Source of the DNA: Actinomycetota bacterium
Lineage (GTDB): Bacteria > Actinomycetota > Actinomycetes > JACCUZ01
Length of the DNA: 50,173 nt
Assembly: GCA_030841185.1 (NCBI GenBank)
Contig: JAVEDB010000099.1
Coordinates: 1 to 50,173 of the forward strand
Direction of reading: 5' to 3'
Both the position numbers and the translations under genes were made by a program. This document shows, piece by piece, positions 31,091 to 39,997 of the stretch. The stretch's first letter is position 1; every line of letters starts with the position of its first letter. Below the pieces are notes generated by a model. The model ran no database searches. It was not told the DNA's origin and worked only from the letters and a program-made list of their open reading frames with translations.

Positions 31091-32587
31091 ATGAACCTGA
31101 CACGGACCAAGGCCATCGAGCAGTCGATCCAGGACACCGAGGAACCCACCCATCAGCTCCGGCGAGAGCTGTCCGCCCTCGACCTGACGGTCTTCGGCAT
31201 CGGCGTCATCATCGGCACCGGCATCTTCGTCCTCACTGGGGAAGCCGCCGGCGTCCAGGCGGGACCGGCGGTGGCGCTCTCCTTCGTCGTGTCTGGCGTC
31301 GTCTGCGGGCTGGCCGCCCTCTGCTATGCCGAGTTCGCGTCGACGGTCCCGGTCGCGGGCAGCGCGTACACGTTCTCCTACGCGACTCTCGGCGAGATCG
31401 TCGCCTGGATCATCGGCTGGGACCTGATCCTCGAGCTCGCGCTCGGCGGCGCGACCGTCGCGTCCGGCTGGTCCACGTACTTCGCGGACCTGGCCAAGGA
31501 GGCCGGGATCACGTTGCCCAAGAGCATCTACAGCGACGGGCACAACCTGGTGGCTGCGGCCATCGTGCTGATCCTCACCGGCGTCATCTGCCTCGGCATC
31601 AAGGTGTCGTCGAAGATCAACGCCGTGATCGTGGCCATCAAGCTGGCGATCGTCCTGTTCGTGATCATCGCAGGCCTCTTCTTCATCAAGACCAGCAACT
31701 ACTCGCCGTTCATCCCGCCGTCGGGGTCGCCAGGGGCCAAGAGCACGGCCCCGGACGCCGGCTCGCTGCTGTCCGATATCGGGTTGTCCGCCGGCGGTCC
31801 CTTCGGCGTGGCCGGCATCTTCACCGCGGCTGCGCTGGTCTTCTTCGCGTTCATCGGGTTCGACATCGTGGCGACTGCCGCCGAGGAGACGAAGAACCCG
31901 CAGCGCGACATGCCGCGAGGAATCCTGGGATCGCTGGCGATCTGCACCGTCCTCTACGTCGCGGTGTCGCTCGTCGTGACCGGCATGGTGAAGTACAACA
32001 AGATCAAGGTGGACGCACCGTTGGCCGAGGCGTTCCGCTCCGTCGGCAAGCCGACGTTCGCGACCATCATCTCTATTGGGGCGCTGGCCGGCCTCACGAC
32101 CGTGATGATGATCCTGATGATCGGCCAGAGTCGCGTTTTCTTTGCGATGGCCCGCGACGGACTGCTGCCGTCGATCTTCTCGAACGTCAGCCAGCGGACG
32201 GGGACGCCGACGGCGACCACCATCACTACCGGCGTCGTGGTCGCGGCCATGGCGGCGCTGCTTCCGTTGGAGGAGCTCGCGGCGCTGGTCAACATCGGCA
32301 CCCTCTTCGCGTTCATCCTGGTCGCGATCGCCGTCCTGATTCTGCGCAGGAAGCGGCCGGACCTGCCGCGGTCCTTCCACACGCCCTTCGTGCCGGTGCT
32401 GCCGATCCTGTCGGTGCTGGCGTCGTTCTACCTGATGCTCAACCTGCCGTCGTCGACGTGGCTGAGGTTCGTCGTGTGGATGGTCGTCGGCTTCGTCGTC
32501 TACTTCTTCTACGGGTACGGCCACAGCCGTCTCGGTCGCGGGTACGCCGGCGAGACGCGGCGACCGGAGCAGGCCCGCAGCGGTTGA
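31091..32587 (+). CDS. APC family amino acid permease
   Basis: LSALDLTVFGIGVIIGTGIFVLTGEAAG; about 12 TM segments. Confidence 0.93.
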   Translation: MNLTRTKAIEQSIQDTEEPTHQLRRELSALDLTVFGIGVIIGTGIFVLTGEAAGVQAGPAVALSFVVSGVVCGLAALCYAEFASTVPVAGSAYTFSYATLGEIVAWIIGWDLILELALGGATVASGWSTYFADLAKEAGITLPKSIYSDGHNLVAAAIVLILTGVICLGIKVSSKINAVIVAIKLAIVLFVIIAGLFFIKTSNYSPFIPPSGSPGAKSTAPDAGSLLSDIGLSAGGPFGVAGIFTAAALVFFAFIGFDIVATAAEETKNPQRDMPRGILGSLAICTVLYVAVSLVVTGMVKYNKIKVDAPLAEAFRSVGKPTFATIISIGALAGLTTVMMILMIGQSRVFFAMARDGLLPSIFSNVSQRTGTPTATTITTGVVVAAMAALLPLEELAALVNIGTLFAFILVAIAVLILRRKRPDLPRSFHTPFVPVLPILSVLASFYLMLNLPSSTWLRFVVWMVVGFVVYFFYGYGHSRLGRGYAGETRRPEQARSG

Positions 32588-32606
32588 GGCAGTTTGGGGT
32601 AGCTGC

Positions 32607-33929
32607 TCAACTGGCGGCGAGGAAGCGGTCGAGCACCCGGACGCCGAAGCGCAGGGACTCCAGCGGCACCCGCTCGTCGACGCCGTGGAACATCCCGGCG
32701 AAGTCGAGGTCCGGCGGGAGGCGCAGCGGCGAGAAGCCGAAGCCGCGCACGCCGAGCAGTGAGAACGACTTGTTGTCGGTGCCGCCCGACAGCGAGTACG
32801 GGATGGCGCGGGAGCCGGGGTCCTCGGCCTGCAGCGCCGCTACCATCGCCTCGACGAGAGGGCCGTCGAAGGTCGTCTCAAGAGCGATGTCGCGCACGAC
32901 GGTCTCACGGCGGATGTCCGGGCCGATGAGCTCGTCGATCGTCGTCAACAGCTCGTCCTCGAAGCCGGGCAGGAACCGGCAGTCGATGTAGGCCTCCGCG
33001 ATCTGCGGGATGACGTTCTGCTTGTAGCCCGCCTTGAGCATCGTGGGGTTGGCGGTGTTGCGCAGGGTGGCGCCGACGATGCGGGACAGCGTGCCGAGCT
33101 TGGCGAGCGCGGGCTCCGGGTCGTCGGCGTCGAACTCGATGCCGAGCGCGTCGGACATCTCCTCGAGGAACTGGCGCACCGTGGCGGTCATCCGCAGCGG
33201 CCACTCGTGGCGGCCGACTCGGGCCACGGCCTCGGAGAGGGCGGTGATGGCGTTGTCGTCGCAGACCATCGAGCCGTGCCCGGCGCGCCCCTGTGCGACG
33301 AGCCGCAGCCAGTGGATGCCCTTCTGCGCGGTCTCGATCAGGTAGGCGCGCTGGTCCTTGGCATAGGTGAAGGAGAACCCGCCGACCTCGCTGATGGCCT
33401 CCGTGACGCCCTCGAACAGGTCTGCGTGGTGCTCGACGAGCCAATGGGCGCCAAGGACTCCGCCGGCCTCCTCGTCGGCCATGAACGAGAGGACCACGTC
33501 GCGCGGCGGCTTGCGGCCCTCTCGCCGCCACTGGCGCACCAGCGCCAGCACCATCGCGTCCATGTCCTTCATGTCGACCGCGCCACGGCCCCAGAGGCAG
33601 TCGTCGGCGATCTCCCCGGCGAAGGGGTCGTGCGTCCAGTCGCTCTTCTCGGCGGGGACGACGTCGAGATGTCCGTGGATCAGCAGACCGGGGCGGCTGG
33701 TGTCCTCGCCCTCCCAGCGGACCACGACGCTGGTCCGCTTCTCCTCGGACTCCAGCACTGTGGGCTCCAGACCGACCTCCGCCAGCTTCTCCGCGACGTA
33801 CTCCGCTGCTTTCCGCTCCCCCGGGCCACTGCTGTCGCCATAGTTCGACGAGTCGATCCGGATCAGGTCTGCGGCCAGGTCGACGACCTCGTCCTGGGCG
33901 TTGGCGACGCTCGGCGCGGGGTCGGGCAC
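32607..33929 (-). CDS. M20 family metallopeptidase
   Basis: LLIHGHLDVVP, LWGRGAVDMKDMDAM, FMADEEAGG; start approximate. Confidence 0.9.
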   Translation of the reverse strand: MPDPAPSVANAQDEVVDLAADLIRIDSSNYGDSSGPGERKAAEYVAEKLAEVGLEPTVLESEEKRTSVVVRWEGEDTSRPGLLIHGHLDVVPAEKSDWTHDPFAGEIADDCLWGRGAVDMKDMDAMVLALVRQWRREGRKPPRDVVLSFMADEEAGGVLGAHWLVEHHADLFEGVTEAISEVGGFSFTYAKDQRAYLIETAQKGIHWLRLVAQGRAGHGSMVCDDNAITALSEAVARVGRHEWPLRMTATVRQFLEEMSDALGIEFDADDPEPALAKLGTLSRIVGATLRNTANPTMLKAGYKQNVIPQIAEAYIDCRFLPGFEDELLTTIDELIGPDIRRETVVRDIALETTFDGPLVEAMVAALQAEDPGSRAIPYSLSGGTDNKSFSLLGVRGFGFSPLRLPPDLDFAGMFHGVDERVPLESLRFGVRVLDRFLAAS

Positions 33930-34088
33930 GATGCCTCCTGCGGGGTGGTGTTCAGGCCTTGGCCCGTACGACGGGGTGCCGCCCATCCTGCCGCACCGGG
34001 CCTCTCGCCGGGCGGCCGGATCACCGGCCGTTTGCTAAGGTTGCGGCGCACTGGAGGCCGCAGCATCGGTGGTCGACCAGGGCACCTC

Positions 34089-34176
34089 GTCCGGGTGGCG
34101 GAATTTGGTAGACGCGCTAGCTTGAGGTGCTAGTGCCCTTCGGGGCTTGGGGGTTCAAGTCCCCCCTCGGACACCA
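34089..34176 (+). tRNA. tRNA-Leu (anticodon GAG), CCA encoded
   Basis: Acceptor GTCCGGG/CTCGGAC, anticodon arm CTAGC-TTGAGGT-GCTAG, long variable arm, TpsiC GGGGGTTCAAGTCCCCC, terminal ACCA. Confidence 0.93.
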
Positions 34177-34278
34177 CGGTTCTTCTCGCCAAGATCAGGC
34201 TTCGCCTGCGACCGCCTCCTCCGCCTGTCAGCGAAGCGTGAGGAACGCCGGCTCTCGTTGCCGGTCTAGGGTCCTGTC

Positions 34279-35226
34279 ATGGACGTGCTGGTCTTGGGTG
34301 GCGGATCCTTTGTCGGCAGATGGATCGTCGAGGACCTCCTCGAGCGAGGCCACACACTGACGTTGTTCAGTCGCGGTAAGACGGGTGTCGGGCTCTTCGA
34401 CGGGGTCGAGCGGCTCATCGGGGATCGAGAGACCGGCGACTACGAAGCTCTGGCTGGCCACGTCTGGGACGCCGTGGTAGACGTCAGCGGGTACGTGCCG
34501 CGTCACGTCGAGCAAGCGATTCAGGCTTTGCACGAGACGCCAGGCCGGTACGTGTTCATCTCTACCGGCCTCGTCTACGACCGGGCACTTGCGCCGGAGC
34601 CCATCACCGAGACGAGCCCCCGGCTCGCCCCCGAATGGCAGTCGGAGGAGATCGACGACGACACCTACGGGCCGCTCAAGGTTGCCTGCGAGGACGTGCT
34701 CGCAGCTCGCCTCGGGACGCGTGGCACGGTGGTCAGGCCAGGCTGGGTTGTTGGTCCCTACGAGCTTGCGGAACGCCTCACGTACTGGGTGCGACGCGCC
34801 GCGGGGGCAGGTCCTGTCGCTGTGCCCCTGCGTCTTGACCGACCGGTCCAAGTCGTGGATGTTCGCGACGTGGCGCGCCTCGTCACCCACCTGCTCGAAA
34901 GGAACCTGCCGGGCGCCTTCAACGCGGTCGGGCCGACACCCGCCGTCACGCTTGCTCAGCTGATCAGGGCCTGCGGGGATGCCGAGCTCATACCCGTTGA
35001 AGGAGGGGAGCTCGACTTCCCGCTGACCCTGCCGGACGAGTCCTGGGACGTGATGTTCCGCATCAGTGCCGCTGCGGCGCACGCCGCGGGCATGCCTCGC
35101 ACGTCACTCTCAAGCACCATCGCTGCCACGCGCGCTTGGGACCTTGAACGGGGCGAACCACCGCTGAAGTCAGGGCTCTCCGACGAGCACGAGAGCGAAC
35201 TGCTGGCGGCCGCCCTGCCTCGTTGA
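34279..35226 (+). CDS. NAD-dependent epimerase/dehydratase family protein
   Basis: MDVLVLGGGSFVGRWIVEDLLERGHTLTLFSRG. Confidence 0.87.
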   Translation: MDVLVLGGGSFVGRWIVEDLLERGHTLTLFSRGKTGVGLFDGVERLIGDRETGDYEALAGHVWDAVVDVSGYVPRHVEQAIQALHETPGRYVFISTGLVYDRALAPEPITETSPRLAPEWQSEEIDDDTYGPLKVACEDVLAARLGTRGTVVRPGWVVGPYELAERLTYWVRRAAGAGPVAVPLRLDRPVQVVDVRDVARLVTHLLERNLPGAFNAVGPTPAVTLAQLIRACGDAELIPVEGGELDFPLTLPDESWDVMFRISAAAAHAAGMPRTSLSSTIAATRAWDLERGEPPLKSGLSDEHESELLAAALPR

Positions 35227-35243
35227 CATCCTCGCGCCCTGGG

Positions 35244-35660
35244 TCAGTAGCTCTCGCCCCTGCGCCAGGCCATCTCCTGCAGCGTCAACGTGTTGCCGTC
35301 GGGGTCACTGAACCCGGCGTACTTCACTCCGCCGCCGACATCCTCGACCGCCGCGATGTCGAGCCCTCGACTCAGGAGCTCGGTCCGTACCCGGTCGATG
35401 TCGTCGACCACCAGGTGCAGGCCCTTCACCGAACCCGGTGCCATCGCGGTGAAGACCGGCAGTCCGGTGCCCATGGTGATAGAGCAGCTCGAGCCAGGTG
35501 GAGTCAGTTGCACGATGCGTAGACCGTCCTGCGGCCGCACGTCGACGTCTTCTACGAAGCCGAGGACGTCGCGGTAGAACTCCTTCGCCCGGTCGACGTC
35601 GGCGACCGGGAGGATGACCAGCTCGAGCTTCATCTGAATGGGGTGCTCCTCGTCGGTCAT
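35244..35660 (-). CDS. VOC family (glyoxalase-like) protein
   Basis: ELVILPVADVDRAKEFYRDVLGF, FSDPDGNTLTLQE; ATGA overlap with upstream gene. Confidence 0.87.
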   Translation of the reverse strand: MTDEEHPIQMKLELVILPVADVDRAKEFYRDVLGFVEDVDVRPQDGLRIVQLTPPGSSCSITMGTGLPVFTAMAPGSVKGLHLVVDDIDRVRTELLSRGLDIAAVEDVGGGVKYAGFSDPDGNTLTLQEMAWRRGESY

Positions 35661-36817
35661 GACGCCGGGACTTCGTCGGCACCGATGGTCGGTTCCGGGC
35701 GAAGGCGGGCACGCCGGACGTCGTACAGGTCCCGGACCACGATCTGGATGATGCCGGCTATCGGGATGGCCAGCAGTGTCCCGAGGATGCCCGCGAGCTC
35801 GGCACCCAACAGGATGCTGATCAGGACGGTGAGCGGGTTGAGGTTGACGGTTCGCGACAGGATCACCGGCTGCAGCAGGTGATTCTCGACCTGCTGGTAG
35901 ATGAGGAACCAGATCGCCACGACGATCGCCGCCGGCACCGAATGGACCAGCGCCGCGATCACCGCCACCACCGCACCGAGGGTTGCCCCGATCAGCGGCA
36001 CCAGGTCGGCCACCGCGACGAACAGCGCGATGACGCCCGCGAAGGGCACCCCCATCACGGCAAGCACGATCCACGTCGCCAGTCCGCAGATCACGCTGAT
36101 GAGCAGATTCCCGGTGATGTACCCGGTGACCGCCTTGGCGCAGTCGGCACCCACCCGGCGTACGCGGGTCTCGTGCTCCGGCTCGAGCTGGCTGAACGCC
36201 ACGTCGAGAATTCGCGGGCCCTGGAGCACCATCAGGAAGGCCAGCACGAAGATGGACAGGGTGGCCGCGACCCCTTCGCCGATCAACGCGACGAAGTGCG
36301 CGGCCGGAGCGCCCAACCGGCTGAAATTGGAACGCAGCGTCGCCTCGTTGTTGCGCAGGTACTGGTCGACGTGGAAGCGGTGCGCCAGTCCGCCGAGTGG
36401 CCCACGCCCGGCCCGGATGTCTGCCGCCCAGCCCGGCACCGCAGCTGCCAGGTCACCGGCCTGCCGCGCGAGAGGTGTGATGAACACCGCGAGCAGGCCG
36501 GCGAGGACCAGGAAGATGCCGAGGAACACGACCAGCGCGGCGAGCGACCTCCGGAAGTGCAGCCGGCGCTCCAGGAAGCTCACGGCCGGGGACGCCGCGA
36601 CCGCGAAGAACACCCCGATCACGATCCAGATCAGGGTGCGTTGGACCTGTTGAATCAGCCACAGGGCGAGCACGGTCGCGAGAACCATGCCGATCGTGGT
36701 CGCGATGGTCCGTACCGGCACGTGCTCCCGCCGTCTCGACGGTCGAGCGATGCGCGCCGCGTCTGCCATCGGAATGCCGGCTGGCTCGGGTGTGAGAGAT
36801 CCCTCCTCAGCGCCCAT
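35657..36817 (-). CDS. AI-2E family transporter
   Basis: Multi-TM; ERRLHFRRSLAALVVFLGIFLVLAGLLAVFITPL, GAELAGILGTLLAIPIAGIIQIV. Confidence 0.9.
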   Translation of the reverse strand: MGAEEGSLTPEPAGIPMADAARIARPSRRREHVPVRTIATTIGMVLATVLALWLIQQVQRTLIWIVIGVFFAVAASPAVSFLERRLHFRRSLAALVVFLGIFLVLAGLLAVFITPLARQAGDLAAAVPGWAADIRAGRGPLGGLAHRFHVDQYLRNNEATLRSNFSRLGAPAAHFVALIGEGVAATLSIFVLAFLMVLQGPRILDVAFSQLEPEHETRVRRVGADCAKAVTGYITGNLLISVICGLATWIVLAVMGVPFAGVIALFVAVADLVPLIGATLGAVVAVIAALVHSVPAAIVVAIWFLIYQQVENHLLQPVILSRTVNLNPLTVLISILLGAELAGILGTLLAIPIAGIIQIVVRDLYDVRRARLRPEPTIGADEVPAS

Positions 36818-36888
36818 CGTCGTGTCCTTCCCGGTCGTCAGATGTCGAACCCTTGCGTAAAGCGGGTCAGGTGGGGAAACCGGGTCCC

Positions 36889-37104
36889 ATGGCCAAGGAC
36901 CTGAGCTCCACGAAGGAGCGCAAGAAGCTGAGCAAGAAGTCGTTCGCCCTGCCGGGCAAGCGCAAGTACCCGATCCCGGACAAGGCGCATGCGCGCAACG
37001 CGCTCGCCCGGGTCGAGCAGAACGGCACCCCGGCGGAGAAGAAGAAGGTCAAGGCTGCCGTGAAGAAGCGCTTCCCGGGCATCGGGAAGAAAAAGAAGAA
37101 GTAA
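36889..37104 (+). CDS. small very basic protein (DUF6582-like)
   Basis: MAKDLSSTKERKKLSKKSFALPGKRKYPIPDKAHARNALARVEQNGTPAEKKKVKAAVKKRFPGIGKKKKK. Confidence 0.75.
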   Translation: MAKDLSSTKERKKLSKKSFALPGKRKYPIPDKAHARNALARVEQNGTPAEKKKVKAAVKKRFPGIGKKKKK

Positions 37105-37119
37105 GGCAACCTCGACCCG

Positions 37120-38442
37120 TCAGTTCGCGGTGCGCAGCCGCGCGGGAACCGCCCACCACTGATCGGGGCGGTCGACGACGGAGGCGCCGAGACTGTCGTC
37201 GAGGACCCGGGCAAGCCGGAACAGGAACGCGGCGATCCCGGCGGCACCTTGCATCCACGAGGTGCCCGGTGGGAGGAGCGGCGTGTCCTGTCGGTGCTCG
37301 ATGAAGCGCCACCGCGCGCCGGCATCGTCACGGATGGCGCGATCGACGAGGGCGTCACCCATCGTGATCCCTGCGCGCAGCAGAACCTCTGCTCGGGTGG
37401 CATCCGGACAGTCCTGAGCCGCGTCGAGCAAGACGTCGCCGACCCCGGCCGTCCCGCAACAGCGCCCGTCGTTGTCCCAGAACCCCGGGCGGAGCCGACG
37501 CGGGATGCCCGAGGCCAGGACGGAGTTCAGACATCGTTGCCGCAACTCCTCGACGTCGTGCCCGGCGACGGCGTCCACACCGGCGTACGCGAGGGCCGCG
37601 AAGGCGAGCGAGGTCCCGGTCGGGCCGTGGCACCAGCCGTAGGTCACCGGCTCAACCTCGCGGGTGGACGGCGGGATGGTGTGCGGGATCACGAAGCCGT
37701 CGTCGTCCAATGCGGCCACGTCGACAAGATGCTGCGCACCCTGCCGTGCGGCGGTGACGAAGTCCTCCCGGCCCAGCTCCGTCCCGGCGACCGCGAGCGC
37801 AGCGGTGACCCCGGCCGTGCCGTGCGAGTAGTTCGGCGAGCTGCTCCGGTACCCCGGGTGCATCCGCCAGTCCAGCCCCGCCGGGGTGCGCTCGGCGACC
37901 CCCAGCAGCGCCTCGCCGCCAGTCACTGCGATCTCGCGGGCCTGTTCACCGCCCGCCCAGACCGCAGCCAGCACCACACCGGCGGTGCCAGTCACCAGGT
38001 CGGTCATCGGCGCGGTCGAGCCGGGTTGCATCCCCAGGGTGCTGGGCCAGCCCGTCTCGGTCCTCATCTCGGCCAGGCGCTGCAGCGGGATGCGCTCAGC
38101 CCCCGGGGCGAGCAGCCGCAGCGCGGTGACATCCCCGGCGAGCCCGTCGTAGAGGGAAGGTTCGACGCGACCCGCCGCGACGGCCGAGAGCCGGCCCACG
38201 ATCCCGGTCCCGACGGCCCGCTCGAGCTCGTTCAGCGGACGGGACCGGCTGACCTCCGCCAGCACGGGCGCCAGGCCGGCGATCCCGGAGTAGAGCGAGT
38301 CGCGGTCCCACCCCGGTCCCGAAGGCGGCTCGTCGTCCCTCACCACCTCCGGCAGCCACGGGCCGTCCTCGCCGCGCACCTGGTCCAGGACCCAGCACCA
38401 GGCCGACTCGGCCAGCTCCCGATAGACCGCGCCGGACCTCAC
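37120..38442 (-). CDS. LanC-like (lanthionine synthetase C-like) protein
   Basis: Zn-ligand motifs GWCHGPTGT and CCGTAGVGD, repeated GTAGV motifs, C-term GTSWMQGAAGIAAFL. Confidence 0.85.
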   Translation of the reverse strand: MRSGAVYRELAESAWCWVLDQVRGEDGPWLPEVVRDDEPPSGPGWDRDSLYSGIAGLAPVLAEVSRSRPLNELERAVGTGIVGRLSAVAAGRVEPSLYDGLAGDVTALRLLAPGAERIPLQRLAEMRTETGWPSTLGMQPGSTAPMTDLVTGTAGVVLAAVWAGGEQAREIAVTGGEALLGVAERTPAGLDWRMHPGYRSSSPNYSHGTAGVTAALAVAGTELGREDFVTAARQGAQHLVDVAALDDDGFVIPHTIPPSTREVEPVTYGWCHGPTGTSLAFAALAYAGVDAVAGHDVEELRQRCLNSVLASGIPRRLRPGFWDNDGRCCGTAGVGDVLLDAAQDCPDATRAEVLLRAGITMGDALVDRAIRDDAGARWRFIEHRQDTPLLPPGTSWMQGAAGIAAFLFRLARVLDDSLGASVVDRPDQWWAVPARLRTAN

Positions 38443-38501
38443 CTGGCAAGGCTAGGGCTGCCCCATCGACGGACCGGCCCCCGGCCTGGCACGCTCGGGG
38501 C

Positions 38502-39227
38502 GTGGGCCGACTCGACGACGTAGACCTGACTCTCCGCTTGTCGCGCAAGGAAGAGGCGGAGCAGCTCGAGACGCAGCGGGAACGCCTGCTCCGGCTCCGG
38601 CTCGCCTTGGGCGGACAGATCGGCGGGAAGATCGGACCACCGCTGTGCGTCGTCTTCGAGGGGTGGGACGCCTCCGGCAAGGGCGGCGCGATCAAGCGGC
38701 TGGTGGACCACCTCGACCCCCGCCACGTCCGCGTGTCGCAGTTCGCCGCACCGACCTACGACGAGAAGCGTCACCACTTCCTCTGGCGGTTCTGGCCGGT
38801 GCTGCCCGGCTGGGGCGGGATGGCGGTCCTCGACCGCTCCTGGTACGGCCGGGTGCTGGTCGAGCGGGTCGAGGGCTTCGCCACCGACGAGCAGTGGGAG
38901 CGCGCCTACGACGAGATCGTCGGGTTCGAGAAGACACTCGTTGCCGAGGGCATGATCCTGGTGAAGTTCTGGCTGCACCTGTCTCCCGAGGAGCAGCAGC
39001 GCCGATTCGACCGGCGCAAGGACGACCCGCTGAAGTCTTGGAAGCTCACGGACGAGGACTGGCGCAACCGGGAGAAGCACGCCCAGTACCTCGAAGCCGT
39101 CGAGGACATGCTCACGCGCACCGATCATCCGGCGGCGCCGTGGCACGTCATCCCCGCCGAGGACAAGCGCTACGCCAGAGTTGCCGTGCTGCGCCGGGTC
39201 AGCGAGGCCATCGAGAAGGTGACGTAG
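38502..39227 (+). CDS. ppk2: polyphosphate kinase 2 family protein
   Basis: VVFEGWDASGKGGAIKRLVDHLDPR, AVLDRSWYGRVLVERVEGF. Confidence 0.94.
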   Translation: MGRLDDVDLTLRLSRKEEAEQLETQRERLLRLRLALGGQIGGKIGPPLCVVFEGWDASGKGGAIKRLVDHLDPRHVRVSQFAAPTYDEKRHHFLWRFWPVLPGWGGMAVLDRSWYGRVLVERVEGFATDEQWERAYDEIVGFEKTLVAEGMILVKFWLHLSPEEQQRRFDRRKDDPLKSWKLTDEDWRNREKHAQYLEAVEDMLTRTDHPAAPWHVIPAEDKRYARVAVLRRVSEAIEKVT

Positions 39228-39257
39228 GAGTTCCGCTGACCACCTCGGGGAACGCGG

Positions 39258-39503
39258 TCAGTCCGACCCTCGCCGCAGACTCCTCGTCAGCACCTCGAGT
39301 GCCTCGTCCATCTCCTCCTCGTCGTAGCCGGCGGAGAACAGACGCGTGGATACGAACTGAACCCGCTCGACCTCGTCGGCAGTCACCAACCCGGCCTCGG
39401 CGCGGGTCAGGAAGTCGTCCACGTCCTGCGCGCGGTAACCGGGCCTGAGCCTGCTGCGAGTGAACCGCTCGCCGGGAGTCGAATCGGTATCTGGCAACTC
39501 CAT
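39258..39503 (-). CDS. short DivIVA-domain-like protein
   Basis: FTRSRLRPGYRAQDVDDFLTRAEAGL matches DivIVA N-terminal pattern. Confidence 0.72.
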   Translation of the reverse strand: MELPDTDSTPGERFTRSRLRPGYRAQDVDDFLTRAEAGLVTADEVERVQFVSTRLFSAGYDEEEMDEALEVLTRSLRRGSD

Positions 39504-39967
39504 CATCCTTCGGCGCTGGCCAACGGGAGGCCGAGGTTTGTGCGGCGCATCAGCCGACTCTCGCCCACCCGCGAGGTGAATCCCCAGTGCGCGTAGAACG
39601 GCTCGAGCTCCTGCTGGCACACCAGCTCCATGCTGTGCACGGACGCGAGTCTCTCGTCCCCGCACAGCGCGTCCATGAGCGCAGCACCGATCCCCTGCCC
39701 GCGTGAACTCTCCGCCACGATCACGTCGAGGATCTGTGCGAGGTAGACGTAGTCGGTCAGCACGCGGGCGAAGCCCACGAGTTTCCCGGTGCCGGAGTCC
39801 TGCGCAACCGCGAAGAGATCGGTGTGGTTCAGCATCGTGACGACATCGTTGGGCGCGCGCTGCTCGGCCCACCACTGTCCGGCGTACAGGTCCATCAGCT
39901 CTGCCTGCCACCTCGCGTCGGGCGCATCGGTGACCGTGACCGCGACTCCCTCTCCCACGCGGCCCAT
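39503..39967 (-). CDS. GNAT family N-acetyltransferase
   Basis: ILDVIVAESSRGQGIGAALMDALCG, ELEPFYAHWGF. Confidence 0.88.
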   Translation of the reverse strand: MGRVGEGVAVTVTDAPDARWQAELMDLYAGQWWAEQRAPNDVVTMLNHTDLFAVAQDSGTGKLVGFARVLTDYVYLAQILDVIVAESSRGQGIGAALMDALCGDERLASVHSMELVCQQELEPFYAHWGFTSRVGESRLMRRTNLGLPLASAEG

Positions 39968-39997
39968 GCTCGCAGAGGTCCGTGCCAAGGTGGACAC

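Noticed and set aside
34089-34176. tRNA-Leu as an integration site for an adjacent island
   Set aside because: No integrase and no second copy of the tRNA 3' end noticed in the window
39236-39261. CTGACC...GGTCAG inverted repeat between PPK2 and DivIVA-like genes
   Set aside because: Only 6 bp with a 14-nt loop and no T-tract; could be chance
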